Part shown: positions 17,710 through 26,448 of the stretch, in pieces | Layout: each line of letters begins with the position of its first letter | How positions within the stretch are numbered: position 1 is the first letter of the stretch | Source of the DNA: Actinomycetota bacterium | Lineage (GTDB): Bacteria > Actinomycetota > Thermoleophilia > Gaiellales > Gaiellaceae | Reading direction: 5' to 3' | Length of the DNA stretch: 64,000 nt | Assembly: GCA_009702325.1 (NCBI GenBank) | Contig: WLID01000001.1 | Span: 186,001 to 250,000, forward strand | The notes under the pieces: generated by a model | Databases searched by the model: none | What the model saw: the letters and a program-made list of their open reading frames with translations, nothing else | Told to the model about the DNA's origin: nothing | Translations under genes and position numbers: made by a program

Positions 17710-19238
17710 GCGATGACTCCAATATCGGGGGGCGCACGATCGTCCTCGGCGGTGGACCTGCCGGTCTAACCGCGGCGTACCTGCTGACGAAGGTCGGCCG
17801 GGACGTGACTGTGCTTGAGGCCGAGGCGCAGCTGGGTGGTCTCGCAAAGACCGTCGAACGTGATGGGTATCGCTTCGACCTGGGTGGGCACCGCTTCTTC
17901 ACGAAGTCGGTTGAGGTTGACACGCTTTGGCACGAAGTGCTCGGCGACGAGTTCCTGAAGCGACCCCGTATGTCGCGCATCTATTGGAACAACCGGTATC
18001 TCGACTACCCGCTGCGTGGGCCCGATGTGATCAAGAAGCTCGGCCCGGTGGAGCTCACACGTTGCATCGCCTCGTACGCGCGGGCCGCACTGTTGCCGAA
18101 GCGGCGTGAGGAGTCGTTTGAAGATTGGGTTTCAAACCGCTTTGGCCGTCGACTGTTCCAGCTGTTTTTCAAGTCGTACACCGAGAAGGTGTGGGGTGTG
18201 TCGACGACCGAGATCCGCGCCGAATGGGCAGCGCAGCGGATCAAGGGCCTGTCGTTCTTCTCAGCTGCGAAGGCGGCGTTCTTTGGGAACAAGGGGAACA
18301 AGGTCAAGAGTCTGATCGGCGAGTTCAACTATCCGCGGTTCGGCCCCGGCCAGATGTGGGATGCGATGGCAGGTGCGATCGAGAAGGCAAACGGTGACGT
18401 GCTGCTCGAGTCGCCCGTGACCGCGATCGACATTGAGGCAGGCCGCATCGTGTCGGTTGAGACGCCGACCGGTTCGTACGCCAACCCGGACTACGTGATC
18501 TCGTCGCTGCCGCTGCGCGAGATGGTCGCGATGGCACGACCGGCCTCACCAGCCGACGTCGTCGAGGCAGCGCGCGGGCTGCGGTATCGCGACTTCCTGA
18601 CGGTCGCCCTCGTCGTTGACGGGGAGGATCTCTTCCCTGACAACTGGATCTACATTCATGAGCCGGCGGTGCAGGTCGGCCGGATCCAGAACTACCGCTC
18701 GTGGAGCCCGTGGATGGTTCCCGACCCGACAAAGGCCTGCGTTGGCCTTGAGTACTTCTGCTTCGAGGGCGACGAGCTCTGGGCGAGCGATGACGACGCT
18801 CTCGTCGAGCTTGCGGCGGCGGAGCTTGAACAGCTCGGGCTCTGCCCGCGTAGCAAGGTGGAACGTGGGTTTGTGACGCGCGTGCCGAAGGCCTACCCGA
18901 TCTACGACGTCGACTACGCGGAGCGGGTCGAGACGATTCGAGCATGGCTCGCAACGATCGAGAATCTGCAGCAGGTCGGCCGCAACGGACTTCATCGGTA
19001 CAACAACTCGGATCATTCGATGCTGACCGCGATGCGCGCGGTGGACAACCTCCTTGCGGGAGCCCACCACGACATCTGGGAGGTCAACGCCGAGAGCGTC
19101 TACCACGAGACCGACGAGGCAGACGAGCAGCCCTACCGGGCGGCCCCGATTACACCGGCGCTCCAGGCCGAGCTTGACGCTGTTGCGGAGGACGAGGATC
19201 CCACCTCGAACGCTCCGACTGCGGCCACCCACAGCTAA
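17706..19238 (+). CDS. FAD-dependent oxidoreductase (UDP-galactopyranose-mutase/amine-oxidase-like)
   Basis: 510-aa flavoprotein with N-terminal FAD dinucleotide motif VLGGGPAGLTAAYLL followed by EAEAQLGGLAKT and FDLGGHRFFTKS. This arrangement is typical of the UDP-galactopyranose mutase/protoporphyrinogen oxidase superfamily. A C-terminal FAD segment NGLHRYNNSDHSMLTAMRA is seen. Coupled to the GT39-like gene, it most likely modifies a cell-surface sugar or polyprenyl-linked intermediate; this is inference from context. No signal peptide, so cytosolic. Confidence 0.82.
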   Translation: MSDDSNIGGRTIVLGGGPAGLTAAYLLTKVGRDVTVLEAEAQLGGLAKTVERDGYRFDLGGHRFFTKSVEVDTLWHEVLGDEFLKRPRMSRIYWNNRYLDYPLRGPDVIKKLGPVELTRCIASYARAALLPKRREESFEDWVSNRFGRRLFQLFFKSYTEKVWGVSTTEIRAEWAAQRIKGLSFFSAAKAAFFGNKGNKVKSLIGEFNYPRFGPGQMWDAMAGAIEKANGDVLLESPVTAIDIEAGRIVSVETPTGSYANPDYVISSLPLREMVAMARPASPADVVEAARGLRYRDFLTVALVVDGEDLFPDNWIYIHEPAVQVGRIQNYRSWSPWMVPDPTKACVGLEYFCFEGDELWASDDDALVELAAAELEQLGLCPRSKVERGFVTRVPKAYPIYDVDYAERVETIRAWLATIENLQQVGRNGLHRYNNSDHSMLTAMRAVDNLLAGAHHDIWEVNAESVYHETDEADEQPYRAAPITPALQAELDAVAEDEDPTSNAPTAATHS

Positions 19239-19279
19239 CGCTTCGGGTTTTCTCGGAGTCGGGTGGGTCAGGCTGCGGC

Positions 19280-19285
19280 TACCCT
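19280..19285 (+). promoter_or_regulatory. putative leaderless -10 element (TACCCT)
   Basis: TACCCT lies exactly 6 nt before the ATG at 19292 with no ribosome binding site between, which fits leaderless transcription. Confidence 0.5.
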
Positions 19286-19291
19286 TGCGTC

Positions 19292-19897
19292 ATGCCGCTT
19301 GGGCGCGCACGCGGATTTCTGGCTGGTCGCGGCTTGTTGCTGCTGCCTGTTGCTGCGCTCGCCGTGCATCAGTTGCGCTACCTCCTCGGGTATGGCTCGT
19401 CGGCGGGTCAGGCCCTGGCCGCGCAGGGCCACGGGTATGTGAACTCGCTCGCGCCGTGGCTCGCGCTGCTCCTCGCCTTCGCTATCGGGAGCGGGATCCT
19501 GCGGATCTCGGCAGGCCTCCACGGTGTCGCGACGCCGACCCGCCGAGCATTCACCGCGGTGTGGGCCGCTTCGACGGTCGCTCTCATCGGTCTGTACGTC
19601 GTGCAAGAGACGCTTGAGGAGTACGTCGCGTCGGGGCACCCGTCCGGATTCACGGGCGTGTTTGGCCATGGCGGCTGGTGGGCGCTTGTCCTGGCCCTGG
19701 CATTCGGCGCCGTTATTGCCGCCTCTGTTGGGCTCGTCGACGACCTCGTTGAGTTTGCTGTGCGGTCGCGGGCCTCACGGGTGTGGTGGGCGATTTCCGT
19801 GCGCCACGCCTTCGTCGAAGGTACGCGGGTACTCGCCGGCGTCGCGTTTGGCTGGCAGGGCCGCGGCCCGCCCGCGCAGTCGATTTTCGCGGCCTAG
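19292..19897 (+). CDS. unknown membrane protein
   Basis: 201-aa protein with about four hydrophobic helices (near residues 12-28, 46-66, 86-106, 128-150) and a basic tail. A conserved-looking HQLRYLLGYG motif follows the first helix. No family recognised. It starts at an ATG with a leaderless -10 signal and is separated from the copper operon by a hairpin, so it is probably an independent gene despite its position. Confidence 0.7.
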   Translation: MPLGRARGFLAGRGLLLLPVAALAVHQLRYLLGYGSSAGQALAAQGHGYVNSLAPWLALLLAFAIGSGILRISAGLHGVATPTRRAFTAVWAASTVALIGLYVVQETLEEYVASGHPSGFTGVFGHGGWWALVLALAFGAVIAASVGLVDDLVEFAVRSRASRVWWAISVRHAFVEGTRVLAGVAFGWQGRGPPAQSIFAA

Positions 19898-19925
19898 TCG
19901 AGCTTCGCTCCGCGGGCCGCCCGGA

Positions 19926-19945
19926 CGCCACTCACCCGAGTGGCG
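19926..19945 (+). terminator. hairpin between membrane protein gene and copper operon
   Basis: Perfect 8-bp stem CGCCACTC/GAGTGGCG with an ACCC loop, 28 nt after the stop of the preceding gene and about 20 nt before the AAAGGAG ribosome binding site of the next. No T-run, so it could equally be a leader structure. Confidence 0.45.
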
Positions 19946-19976
19946 CCTCCTCTATCCGACCCGAAAGGAGTGCCTC

Positions 19977-20468
19977 ATGCGCAAATTCGCATGCGTCGTT
20001 GCCGCACTTGGTGCGCTTGCCACCGTTGGTTCCGCGTTCGCCGGACCGACACTTACCCAGAAGACCGCGTCGTACACGGTCACGTTGTCGCTTGGCTCAA
20101 AGGAGCCGATGTATACGCCGGCCGAAGCGAAGGCGAAGCACCTGAAGAGCGGCGAGGTGATGGTTGGCGGCTCAATGGCGATGGACATGAGCTCAGGAAT
20201 GGGGGGAGCTGTTCGCCACCTTGAGGTGCACATCACGTCGAATGCCACCGGCAAGTCAGTGACGACCGTGATGCCGAAGATCGCGATCACGGATAAGACC
20301 GCGAAAGGAATGGCCGACCTACTGACTGTCGTGAAGATGAAGGGGGTTGGGGAGCCCGCCTCTGACATCCATTTCGGCAACAACGTGGACATCCACGTTG
20401 GGCACAGCTACACGGTTGCGGTTGGTGTCGGCGGCGAGAAGGCCACGTTCCAGTTCACCGCCTCGTAG
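19977..20468 (+). CDS. secreted protein with Met/His-rich motif, probable metal binding
   Basis: 163-aa exported protein: signal peptide ending GSAFA about residue 21, no membrane anchor. A distinctive MAMDMSSGMGGAVRHLEVHI stretch combines Met and His residues suited to Cu(I)/Cu(II) binding, and HFGNNVDIHVGHSY adds further His near the C-terminus. Start ATG 19977 follows AAAGGAG. It is the first gene of the long copper/oxidase-assembly run. I do not recognise a named family; a periplasmic metal chaperone is the best inference. Confidence 0.72.
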   Translation: MRKFACVVAALGALATVGSAFAGPTLTQKTASYTVTLSLGSKEPMYTPAEAKAKHLKSGEVMVGGSMAMDMSSGMGGAVRHLEVHITSNATGKSVTTVMPKIAITDKTAKGMADLLTVVKMKGVGEPASDIHFGNNVDIHVGHSYTVAVGVGGEKATFQFTAS

Positions 20469-20469
20469 C

Positions 20470-21450
20470 GTGCGCCGAGCCGTCTTCACCTGCCTCCTTC
20501 TGGCGCTTGTTGGCGCTCCGTCGGCGCTTGCCCATGGCAGGACAGCGACGGTTGCGCTCGACTATCGACTGACACTCGACGCACCGTCGGCGGCGCTCAC
20601 AGGTGTCCACCTTCGGATCCTCGACGGTGATCGCGCACTCCAGGTGACGGCCGACCCAGGTGTCGCTGTCCTGATTCGGGGTGTGCTTCGTGAACCGCTG
20701 CTGCGAATCGACGACACAGGCGTCTGGGCGAATGCAGCCTCACCCACGGCAACTGCCGACAAGGTCGTTGCACCTGGTCGGTCGGGCTGGGTGCGCCTAT
20801 CGACCGGGCGAACGATCTCGTGGCACGAGCATCGGCTGCAGCCGCCTCGCGTCTCGACGCCAGGGCCGGCGGGGCGATTCGTGATTCCCGTCGAGGTGAG
20901 TGGTCGCGCAACAACGGTCGGCGGCAGCTTCGAACGGGTCGCACGACCGTCGGGGGTGGTGTGGCTCCTGTGCGCCGCGATGACCGCGGTCGGCCTCGCG
21001 GGCCTAGTCCGAGCACGGCGCGGCCTGCGTGACCTCGTGGTCGTGATCCTTGGCACGGGTGGCGGTGCTGCTGCGCTCATCGCCGTGACGACGTTCGCCG
21101 CTCGGGATGCGCCGACGGGCGGCGTCAGCTGGCTGCAGATTGGGTCGGGTGTCGTGATCGGAGCTGTTCTCGTCGTGCTGCTTCTGCGGTCGGCAGGGCG
21201 CCGACGCGTGCATGTCGCAGGGGTGATCGGGGCAATCGCGGTCGCTGCATCTCTCGGCTCGTTGCCAGTCTTCTGGCACGGCAATGTGATCTCGGCATTG
21301 CCCGGAACCGCCGCCAGGATCATGTGTCTCGTGGCGATCGTCGCCGGCGGAATTGCTGCCGTGCTCAGCTTCATAGGCGACTCCCCGACCCCCCATGCGT
21401 CGCAACGTCAACGAGCGAACGCGCCGCGGCTCCGTGGGGGAAGGACGTGA
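20470..21450 (+). CDS. exported membrane protein with predicted N-terminal histidine
   Basis: 326 aa starting at GTG 20470, one base after the previous stop. The signal peptide appears to be cleaved at SALA|H, leaving His22 as the mature N-terminus, as in copper proteins using a histidine brace. A beta-rich extracytoplasmic domain (about 22-155, containing WHEHR) is followed by four helices in the C-terminal half (about 158-178, 190-210, 222-242 and a later pair) and a basic tail. No named family recognised. The stop overlaps the next start (GTGA). Confidence 0.7.
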   Translation: MRRAVFTCLLLALVGAPSALAHGRTATVALDYRLTLDAPSAALTGVHLRILDGDRALQVTADPGVAVLIRGVLREPLLRIDDTGVWANAASPTATADKVVAPGRSGWVRLSTGRTISWHEHRLQPPRVSTPGPAGRFVIPVEVSGRATTVGGSFERVARPSGVVWLLCAAMTAVGLAGLVRARRGLRDLVVVILGTGGGAAALIAVTTFAARDAPTGGVSWLQIGSGVVIGAVLVVLLLRSAGRRRVHVAGVIGAIAVAASLGSLPVFWHGNVISALPGTAARIMCLVAIVAGGIAAVLSFIGDSPTPHASQRQRANAPRLRGGRT

Positions 21451-21938
21451 TCGCGGTGCTCGCTGCAGTTGCCCTCGGCGGAGATCCCGCCGTCGTTCCG
21501 ACTCGGATCGGCAGCGGCGCACGCTTCCGCCCGGCGGCCCAGACAACCGCCACCCCGAGCTATCTCTGCGTGAGCAGTCGTTCGCACTTCCGTGTCCACC
21601 TCGAGCTCTTTGCCGAAGGCAGGGCGCTCGTCGTTCCTTCCGATATCGGCCGTCGATCGGCCACATGCGTCGCCGAGGTTCGGACGGTGGCGCCCGGCGG
21701 GATCGTCCAGGTTGGTCGCGCGGGACTCACCGTCGGTGACCTCTTCCGCGTGTGGGGCCAGCGGCTCGCGCCGAACCGGCTCCTCGCGTTTGTCGGCGCG
21801 GTGCGCGTCTATGTCGCCGGTCACCGCGTGCCAGGTGATGTGCGAACGGTGGAGCTCACTCCAAATGCACAGATCGTGCTTGAGGTTGGGCCGTTGATCC
21901 CGCCACACAGCTTCTTCCTCTTCCCGAAAGGATCGTGA
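21447..21938 (+). CDS. unknown exported protein in copper operon
   Basis: 163 aa from GTG 21447, coupled to the previous gene. The N-terminal VIAVLAAVALGG is a short hydrophobic signal-like stretch. Two Cys (in SYLCVSS and SATCVAEV) could form a disulfide, and the centre VGDLFRVWGQRL resembles bacterial domains with a short 'DLF.vWG..L' motif, function unknown. Ends LIPPHSFFLFPKG. Extracytoplasmic location is inferred from the N-terminus and neighbours. Confidence 0.62.
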   Translation: MIAVLAAVALGGDPAVVPTRIGSGARFRPAAQTTATPSYLCVSSRSHFRVHLELFAEGRALVVPSDIGRRSATCVAEVRTVAPGGIVQVGRAGLTVGDLFRVWGQRLAPNRLLAFVGAVRVYVAGHRVPGDVRTVELTPNAQIVLEVGPLIPPHSFFLFPKGS

Positions 21939-22801
21939 TGCACCGTCTCTGCCGGCTCATTCCCCTTGGCGTCGTCGCGGCGATTGCGGTCATGCTCGTC
22001 ACGGGCTGTGGAGGGTCGTCGAGTTCGTCGTTCCCCACGATCGGCGCGGCCAAGACCTACTCGATCGCGGACTTCGCACCTGCCGTCGTTCCGGTTGCAG
22101 GCAAGCCAACCACGGTGTCGTTTGGGATCGAGCAGCCCGATGGGGCGCTGATGAAGAAGTTCAAGACAGGTTCGGGTCCCCACACGGGGATCCACCTGAT
22201 CTTCGTTCGATCAGACCTTGGGTACCTGATTCACGTCCATCCGCCTGTCGGGGCCGATGGCAAGCTCGCGATCCCTGTGACGTTCCCGGCCCCTGGCCGC
22301 TACCGCGTCGTCGTCGATGTCTACCCCGCCGATGCGCGGACGCAGCCGAACTTCCAACTGTTCCGCACGATCACGGTACGCGGGGCTGCGGCACCAACTG
22401 TCCTTCCAGCTCCCGGTGGGTCGGTCACCGTGTCCGGGTACCGGTTCACGATGGAACACGCCGCGAAACTCAAGGCGATCCAGGCCGGCTATCTGAAGAT
22501 CGCGGTGACGGGGCCTGATGGAAAGCCGGCGACGATCACGCCGTGGCTCGGCGCGCTCGCCCACGCAATCTTCTTCCGTAAGGGCACGCTCGACTACTTC
22601 CACACCCACGTCTGTGCACCCGGGGCGGACGGCTGCACGTCAATCCTCGGTGGAGCCAACGTCACCGGCAAGCAGACGACACCGGGGGTGCTTGACGTCG
22701 GAGTGCTCGTTCCCGCCGGCGGTACTTGGCGGCTCTTTCTGCAATGCGAGATCGACGGTCACGTGCTGACCGCCCCGTTCACCATCCCCGTCACGCCATG
22801 A
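21938..22801 (+). CDS. His-rich lipoprotein, probable metal-binding
   Basis: 287-aa lipoprotein: lipobox LVTGC places the acylated Cys near residue 25, followed by a Gly/Ser linker. Two beta-rich domains follow. The first has HTGIHLIFVRSDLGYLIHVHPP, a His-patterned segment seen in actinobacterial exported heavy-metal proteins; the second has HAIFFRKG and DYFHTHVCAPGADGC with paired Cys. Start ATG 21938 overlaps the previous stop by 1 nt after GAAAGGA. Likely outer-face copper binding or delivery; family not named. Confidence 0.72.
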   Translation: MHRLCRLIPLGVVAAIAVMLVTGCGGSSSSSFPTIGAAKTYSIADFAPAVVPVAGKPTTVSFGIEQPDGALMKKFKTGSGPHTGIHLIFVRSDLGYLIHVHPPVGADGKLAIPVTFPAPGRYRVVVDVYPADARTQPNFQLFRTITVRGAAAPTVLPAPGGSVTVSGYRFTMEHAAKLKAIQAGYLKIAVTGPDGKPATITPWLGALAHAIFFRKGTLDYFHTHVCAPGADGCTSILGGANVTGKQTTPGVLDVGVLVPAGGTWRLFLQCEIDGHVLTAPFTIPVTP

Positions 22802-22815
22802 GAGGAGTTCGATCC

Positions 22816-23409
22816 ATGAGTTCTGCACCCCGAGTTCCCGTTGTCGTTGCAGCAATGTTCGCTGCACTGATTGTCGCGGCCGCCGCTTCAGCGCACGCCG
22901 TCATTAGCCCCTTGACCGCGAAGGCCAACGACCTTGGCTATTTCACGTTGGCAGTGCCAACCGAAGCAGAGGGTGCGACGACGACGAAGATCGTCCTCAC
23001 CGTCCCCGAAGGCTTCGCCATCGACTCGTTTGAGCCAGCAGCTGGCTGGAAGCGAGCGGTCGAGGCGACGGGTTCAGGTGAGGAGGCAGTTGTGCAGAAG
23101 GTGACGTGGACGGGTGGAGCGGTGCCGACAGGTGAAGACTCGGTGTTTGGCTTCCTGGCCTCGCCTGAGTCGACCGGCACCTACACCTTCCAGGTTGAAC
23201 AGACGTACTCGGATGGGACTGTCGTCGACTGGAATGGCGCCGTCGGCTCCGACGACCCGGCGCCCGTCATCTCCGCCGTGACCTCGCTCGGCGGCGGAGG
23301 CGGTAGCTCGAGTAACACGCTCGACATCATCGCCATCGTCCTTGGTGCTTTCGGCCTCGTTGCTGGTGCCGTGGCGATTGCCTCACGTGGAGGACGTTCG
23401 CTCGCGTGA
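22816..23409 (+). CDS. YcnI-family (DUF1775) copper-binding membrane-anchored protein
   Basis: 197 aa. Signal peptide cleavage at ASA|H leaves His27 as mature N-terminus, the position used by YcnI to bind Cu(II). DUF1775 core follows (AVISPLTAKANDLGYFTLAVP, then VPEGFAIDSFEPAAGW with the conserved Trp). A Gly/Ser linker and C-terminal helix (about 172-192) anchor it. Gene order ycnI then copC-copD matches the Bacillus ycnKJI association. The GTGA overlap couples it to the next gene. Confidence 0.88.
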   Translation: MSSAPRVPVVVAAMFAALIVAAAASAHAVISPLTAKANDLGYFTLAVPTEAEGATTTKIVLTVPEGFAIDSFEPAAGWKRAVEATGSGEEAVVQKVTWTGGAVPTGEDSVFGFLASPESTGTYTFQVEQTYSDGTVVDWNGAVGSDDPAPVISAVTSLGGGGGSSSNTLDIIAIVLGAFGLVAGAVAIASRGGRSLA

Positions 23410-25121
23410 GCCGCTGCCGTCGCATCACGGCATGGTTGGCCGTTGCTGCGGTTGCCTTGGCCTGCCCGCTGGCGGCATCGGCGCACGCGTATCTCGTGCG
23501 AACGGTGCCGTCGGCGAGCGGACTTGTAGGTGGATCGCCGACCTCGGTGCAGCTCACGTTCGATGAGGTGGTTGAACCCCGCTTTGCGATCGTGTCGGTG
23601 ACCGACGCGCAAGGTTCGCAGGAGGTTGTGGGGAAGCCCACCAGGTCAACCACCGACCCGCGAACGATCGTCGTGCCGATCAGGCACGTGGACGAAGGGT
23701 GGTACCTCGTCTACTGGCGCGCGATCTCCGCCGACGGTCATCCGGTGCGTGGAGCGTTCACCTTCGCCGTAGGGCCAAACCCGGGCCCCGCACCACAGTT
23801 CGCGGTGCCATCGGTGTCGGAGTCTGTCGCGACACCTGGCCTTGTCGGGTTTCGCACCGTGGTTTTCCTAGCCGTCTTGCTGGCGGTCGGACTCTTTGTC
23901 TTTCGGGTAGTCCTGCTGCGTCCCCTTGCGGCCCGACTACCCGATGTGTCGTTCCGATCGGTTGACCGAGCGATTGTGATCGCCACCGCCGTCGGCCTTG
24001 CGGCAACACCGCTCTACGTTGATGTTGCAACCGCTCGATTCGCCCTCCGCTCACCTTTCGACCTCGGGGCGGTGCTGCCGCTTGTGCATGTGTCGGCGTT
24101 TGGACGTGCGTTCCTTGACCTCGAGATCGCGCTCGCACTCTTCGCGGTCGCTGCAGGTGCAGCGCTGTGGGTCGATCGTTCCGGGCGGTCGCAGCGAACG
24201 ATCGCTGAACTTCTTGCCACCGCCGGTGCTCTCGTTGGCGCGGTAGCGCTCCTGCTGATCCCTGGTGCTGCGGGTCATGCCGCGCAGACTGCCCCGCGTG
24301 CGGTCGCGCTCGGCCTTGACTGGCTTCACCTCGCGACGGCAGCGCTTTGGCTCGGGGGACTCGTTGGCCTCATGGTGCTTGCGATCGGTCTCGGAATTGA
24401 GCACCGCCGTGAAGGGCTTGCGTCGATCGTCCCACGATTCTCCGCGGTCGCGCTTCCGTCCGTCGTTGTGCTGCTCGCGAGCGGCGTGTGGTCTTCGGTG
24501 CTGCATCTCCCAACGCTGGGCGCGCTCTGGCAGACCTCCTACGGTCAGACGATCATCGTCAAGGCGGCACTGCTTCTGATCGCCGTCGTCGCTGCGGCCT
24601 GCAACCTGCTGCGCGTGCGGCCTCGCCTTCGCTCCCATACGGTCGGCAGAGAGGTGATCCTGCTGCGCCGTCTCGTGGGTCTTGAGACGGTTGTCGTCAT
24701 CGGTGCGGTCGTGGGCGCCTCGCTCCTCACGAGCCTTGCGCCGCCTGCGAAGGCGCTGGCACTCGAGTCGAAAGCGCTCGCGCGTGTTGGCCCGGGCGAG
24801 GTGGCGCACACAGTGAAGACTGGGGGATACACGCTACGTTTCGTCGCTGCCCCAAATCGCGCTGCCGTTCCAAACGCATTCACAGTTGACGTGTCACGGA
24901 ACGGAACACCGGTGCGGGATGCCGCGGTGAAACTGTCGTTCACCATGCTTGACATGGAAATGGGCGAGCAGCAGTACGTCCTGACCGAATCGGCAGCGGG
25001 GCGGTATACCCGGACCGCGCCGGCACTCGTAATGGTTGGCCACTGGGCGCTCAACTTCACGATTACGCCTCGGGGCGGCCGGTCGTTTGGCGCCCTCATC
25101 GTTGATCGGGCAGGTGGCTGA
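23406..25121 (+). CDS. CopC-CopD fusion with C-terminal YtkA/FixH-like domain (copper import)
   Basis: 571 aa, YcnJ-like. After the signal peptide (ASA|H, His27) a CopC domain carries the Cu(II) ligands expected at the N-terminal His and in SADGHPVRG. A CopD membrane domain with about eight helices (about 145-440) follows, including GAAGHAAQTAP and LDWLHLATAALWLGGL, whose His residues are family-typical. The last about 100 residues form an extra beta domain resembling YtkA (LSFTMLDMEMGEQQYVL, VMVGHWALNFT). The fusion couples extracytoplasmic copper capture to transport or delivery. GTG 23406 start. Confidence 0.92.
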   Translation: MSRCRRITAWLAVAAVALACPLAASAHAYLVRTVPSASGLVGGSPTSVQLTFDEVVEPRFAIVSVTDAQGSQEVVGKPTRSTTDPRTIVVPIRHVDEGWYLVYWRAISADGHPVRGAFTFAVGPNPGPAPQFAVPSVSESVATPGLVGFRTVVFLAVLLAVGLFVFRVVLLRPLAARLPDVSFRSVDRAIVIATAVGLAATPLYVDVATARFALRSPFDLGAVLPLVHVSAFGRAFLDLEIALALFAVAAGAALWVDRSGRSQRTIAELLATAGALVGAVALLLIPGAAGHAAQTAPRAVALGLDWLHLATAALWLGGLVGLMVLAIGLGIEHRREGLASIVPRFSAVALPSVVVLLASGVWSSVLHLPTLGALWQTSYGQTIIVKAALLLIAVVAAACNLLRVRPRLRSHTVGREVILLRRLVGLETVVVIGAVVGASLLTSLAPPAKALALESKALARVGPGEVAHTVKTGGYTLRFVAAPNRAAVPNAFTVDVSRNGTPVRDAAVKLSFTMLDMEMGEQQYVLTESAAGRYTRTAPALVMVGHWALNFTITPRGGRSFGALIVDRAGG

Positions 25122-25228
25122 TGCGCGGCCACGTCGGACTCCTTCTGCTCGCCGGTATCGTCGCTCTCGTGGCGGGCTCGGTCGCGATGCTTGTGGCCAT
25201 CTCGCTGCTTCGGAGTGCACTTGGCTAG
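25121..25228 (+). CDS. 35-aa hydrophobic membrane microprotein
   Basis: ATG 25121 shares its A with the stop of the CopC-CopD gene (TGATG) and encodes 35 aa that are nearly all hydrophobic: a basic N-terminus MRGH then a single helix of about 25 residues ending SLLRSALG. Its 3' end overlaps the next gene's start region. Tight coupling on both sides argues for a real peptide, perhaps an accessory to the transporter. No family assigned. Confidence 0.5.
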   Translation: MRGHVGLLLLAGIVALVAGSVAMLVAISLLRSALG

Positions 25229-25865
25229 ACGTCTCTTCACACCCCTCGCTCTGCTTGCCGTGATCGCGGCGGTAGCTCTTGTCGCCCCAGGCGCGGCGCG
25301 CTCGGATGGCGATCCGGCAAGCGACTACCTCCTCGGCTCAGACGTCTTCCTGCCGTTCGACCTGAAGATCGACGAGGCGGACACTGCAGCTCTCAAGGGG
25401 CTGCTTGCGAACGCCGCCAAGAAAGGCTTGGAGTTGAAAGTCGCGGTCATCGGTACGCGCTACGACCTTGGGGCGGTGCCAAGCCTCTTCGGCAAACCCC
25501 AAACCTACGCCCACTTCCTTGCCCAAGAGCTCTTCTACTACATGAAGCGAGAGCTGATCGTGGTGATGCCAAACGGCTACGGGCTCTACTCGGTGAAGGG
25601 CGTCCCGGCCGCCGACAAGGCGGCGATCGAAAAGCTCACGCCGCCCGGAGATGCGGAAGGTGCGACGCTCGTGCGCGCAGCCTCCGACGCCGTGCGGGCG
25701 GTAGCGGCGGCGCACGGCCTGACGCTTTCGGTTGATGCAACCGGCGGGGCTGGCTCGCACACGATGCGCGACCGGCTTCTCATCGCGGGAGGCGCGCTGC
25801 TTGCCGCCGCACTCGCCGTGAGTGGAACTCTCATCCGTCGACGTCTCAAGAGGAGGGATGCGTGA
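25221..25865 (+). CDS. exported membrane-anchored protein, TPM-like fold
   Basis: 214 aa from TTG 25221, with GGAG 5 nt upstream; GTG 25215 is an alternative. Signal peptide to about residue 30, a mixed alpha/beta domain (DLKIDEADTAALKGLLANA, then LKVAVIGTRYDLGAVPSLFG and ELIVVMPNGYGLYS) resembling TPM domains, and a C-terminal helix about 185-206 with a basic tail. TPM proteins have been linked to membrane-protein repair and extracytoplasmic phosphatase activity; the assignment here rests on pattern only. Its stop overlaps the SCO gene start (GTGA). Confidence 0.65.
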   Translation: MARRLFTPLALLAVIAAVALVAPGAARSDGDPASDYLLGSDVFLPFDLKIDEADTAALKGLLANAAKKGLELKVAVIGTRYDLGAVPSLFGKPQTYAHFLAQELFYYMKRELIVVMPNGYGLYSVKGVPAADKAAIEKLTPPGDAEGATLVRAASDAVRAVAAAHGLTLSVDATGGAGSHTMRDRLLIAGGALLAAALAVSGTLIRRRLKRRDA

Positions 25866-26446
25866 GGCGCGCTTTCATGGGTTGTCTGTTGGTTGGGTGC
25901 GTGGTCGCATTGGCTGGCTGCGGCAGCAAGCCGAAGCCGGAGTTCGTCGGCACAGCGCTCGATCCGCCGCCTGCCGCCCCCAATTTCGCGTTGCACGATG
26001 AGCGCGGCAACGTCGTCACGATGGCCGCGAATCTCGGACACCCGGTTGTCGTTGCCTTTCTCTACACCGAGTGCCCCGACGTCTGCCCGCTGATCGCCCA
26101 GAACCTCAATCAGGCTCTGAAGCAGCAAGCTGCAAAGGACGCGGGTCTCACCGTGGTTGGCATCTCCGTCGACCCGAGAAACGACACGCGGGCGGCAGTT
26201 GCCCAGTACGTCGAGGTGCACCAACTCGTCTCTCGCTTTACGTACGCGATCGGCAGCCGCGCCGAACTTCTGCCGGTCTGGCAGGGCTACCACGTAGCCG
26301 TCACACCTGGAGCCTCTGGCACCGTCACGCACTCGGCCTTCGAGTTGCTGATCGATGCCAAAGGTCGCGAGCGCGCTGTGTATGGATCGGATGTCACGGC
26401 AGCCCAGGTGCTCCACGACCTCGCTGAGCTCTCGAAAGGAGCCTGA
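25862..26446 (+). CDS. SCO1/SenC-family copper chaperone lipoprotein
   Basis: 194-aa lipoprotein (lipobox ALAGC, Cys20). Thioredoxin fold with the copper-binding/redox motif CPDVC (Cys71, Cys75) and the distal His157 in THSAFELL. SCO proteins deliver copper to, or reduce, the CuA site of subunit II, here encoded by ctaC on the opposite strand 10 kb away. GTG 25862 overlaps the preceding stop. Followed 2 nt later by a TlpA-type thiol protein, the usual functional partner. Confidence 0.93.
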   Translation: MRRAFMGCLLVGCVVALAGCGSKPKPEFVGTALDPPPAAPNFALHDERGNVVTMAANLGHPVVVAFLYTECPDVCPLIAQNLNQALKQQAAKDAGLTVVGISVDPRNDTRAAVAQYVEVHQLVSRFTYAIGSRAELLPVWQGYHVAVTPGASGTVTHSAFELLIDAKGRERAVYGSDVTAAQVLHDLAELSKGA

Positions 26447-26448
26447 GT

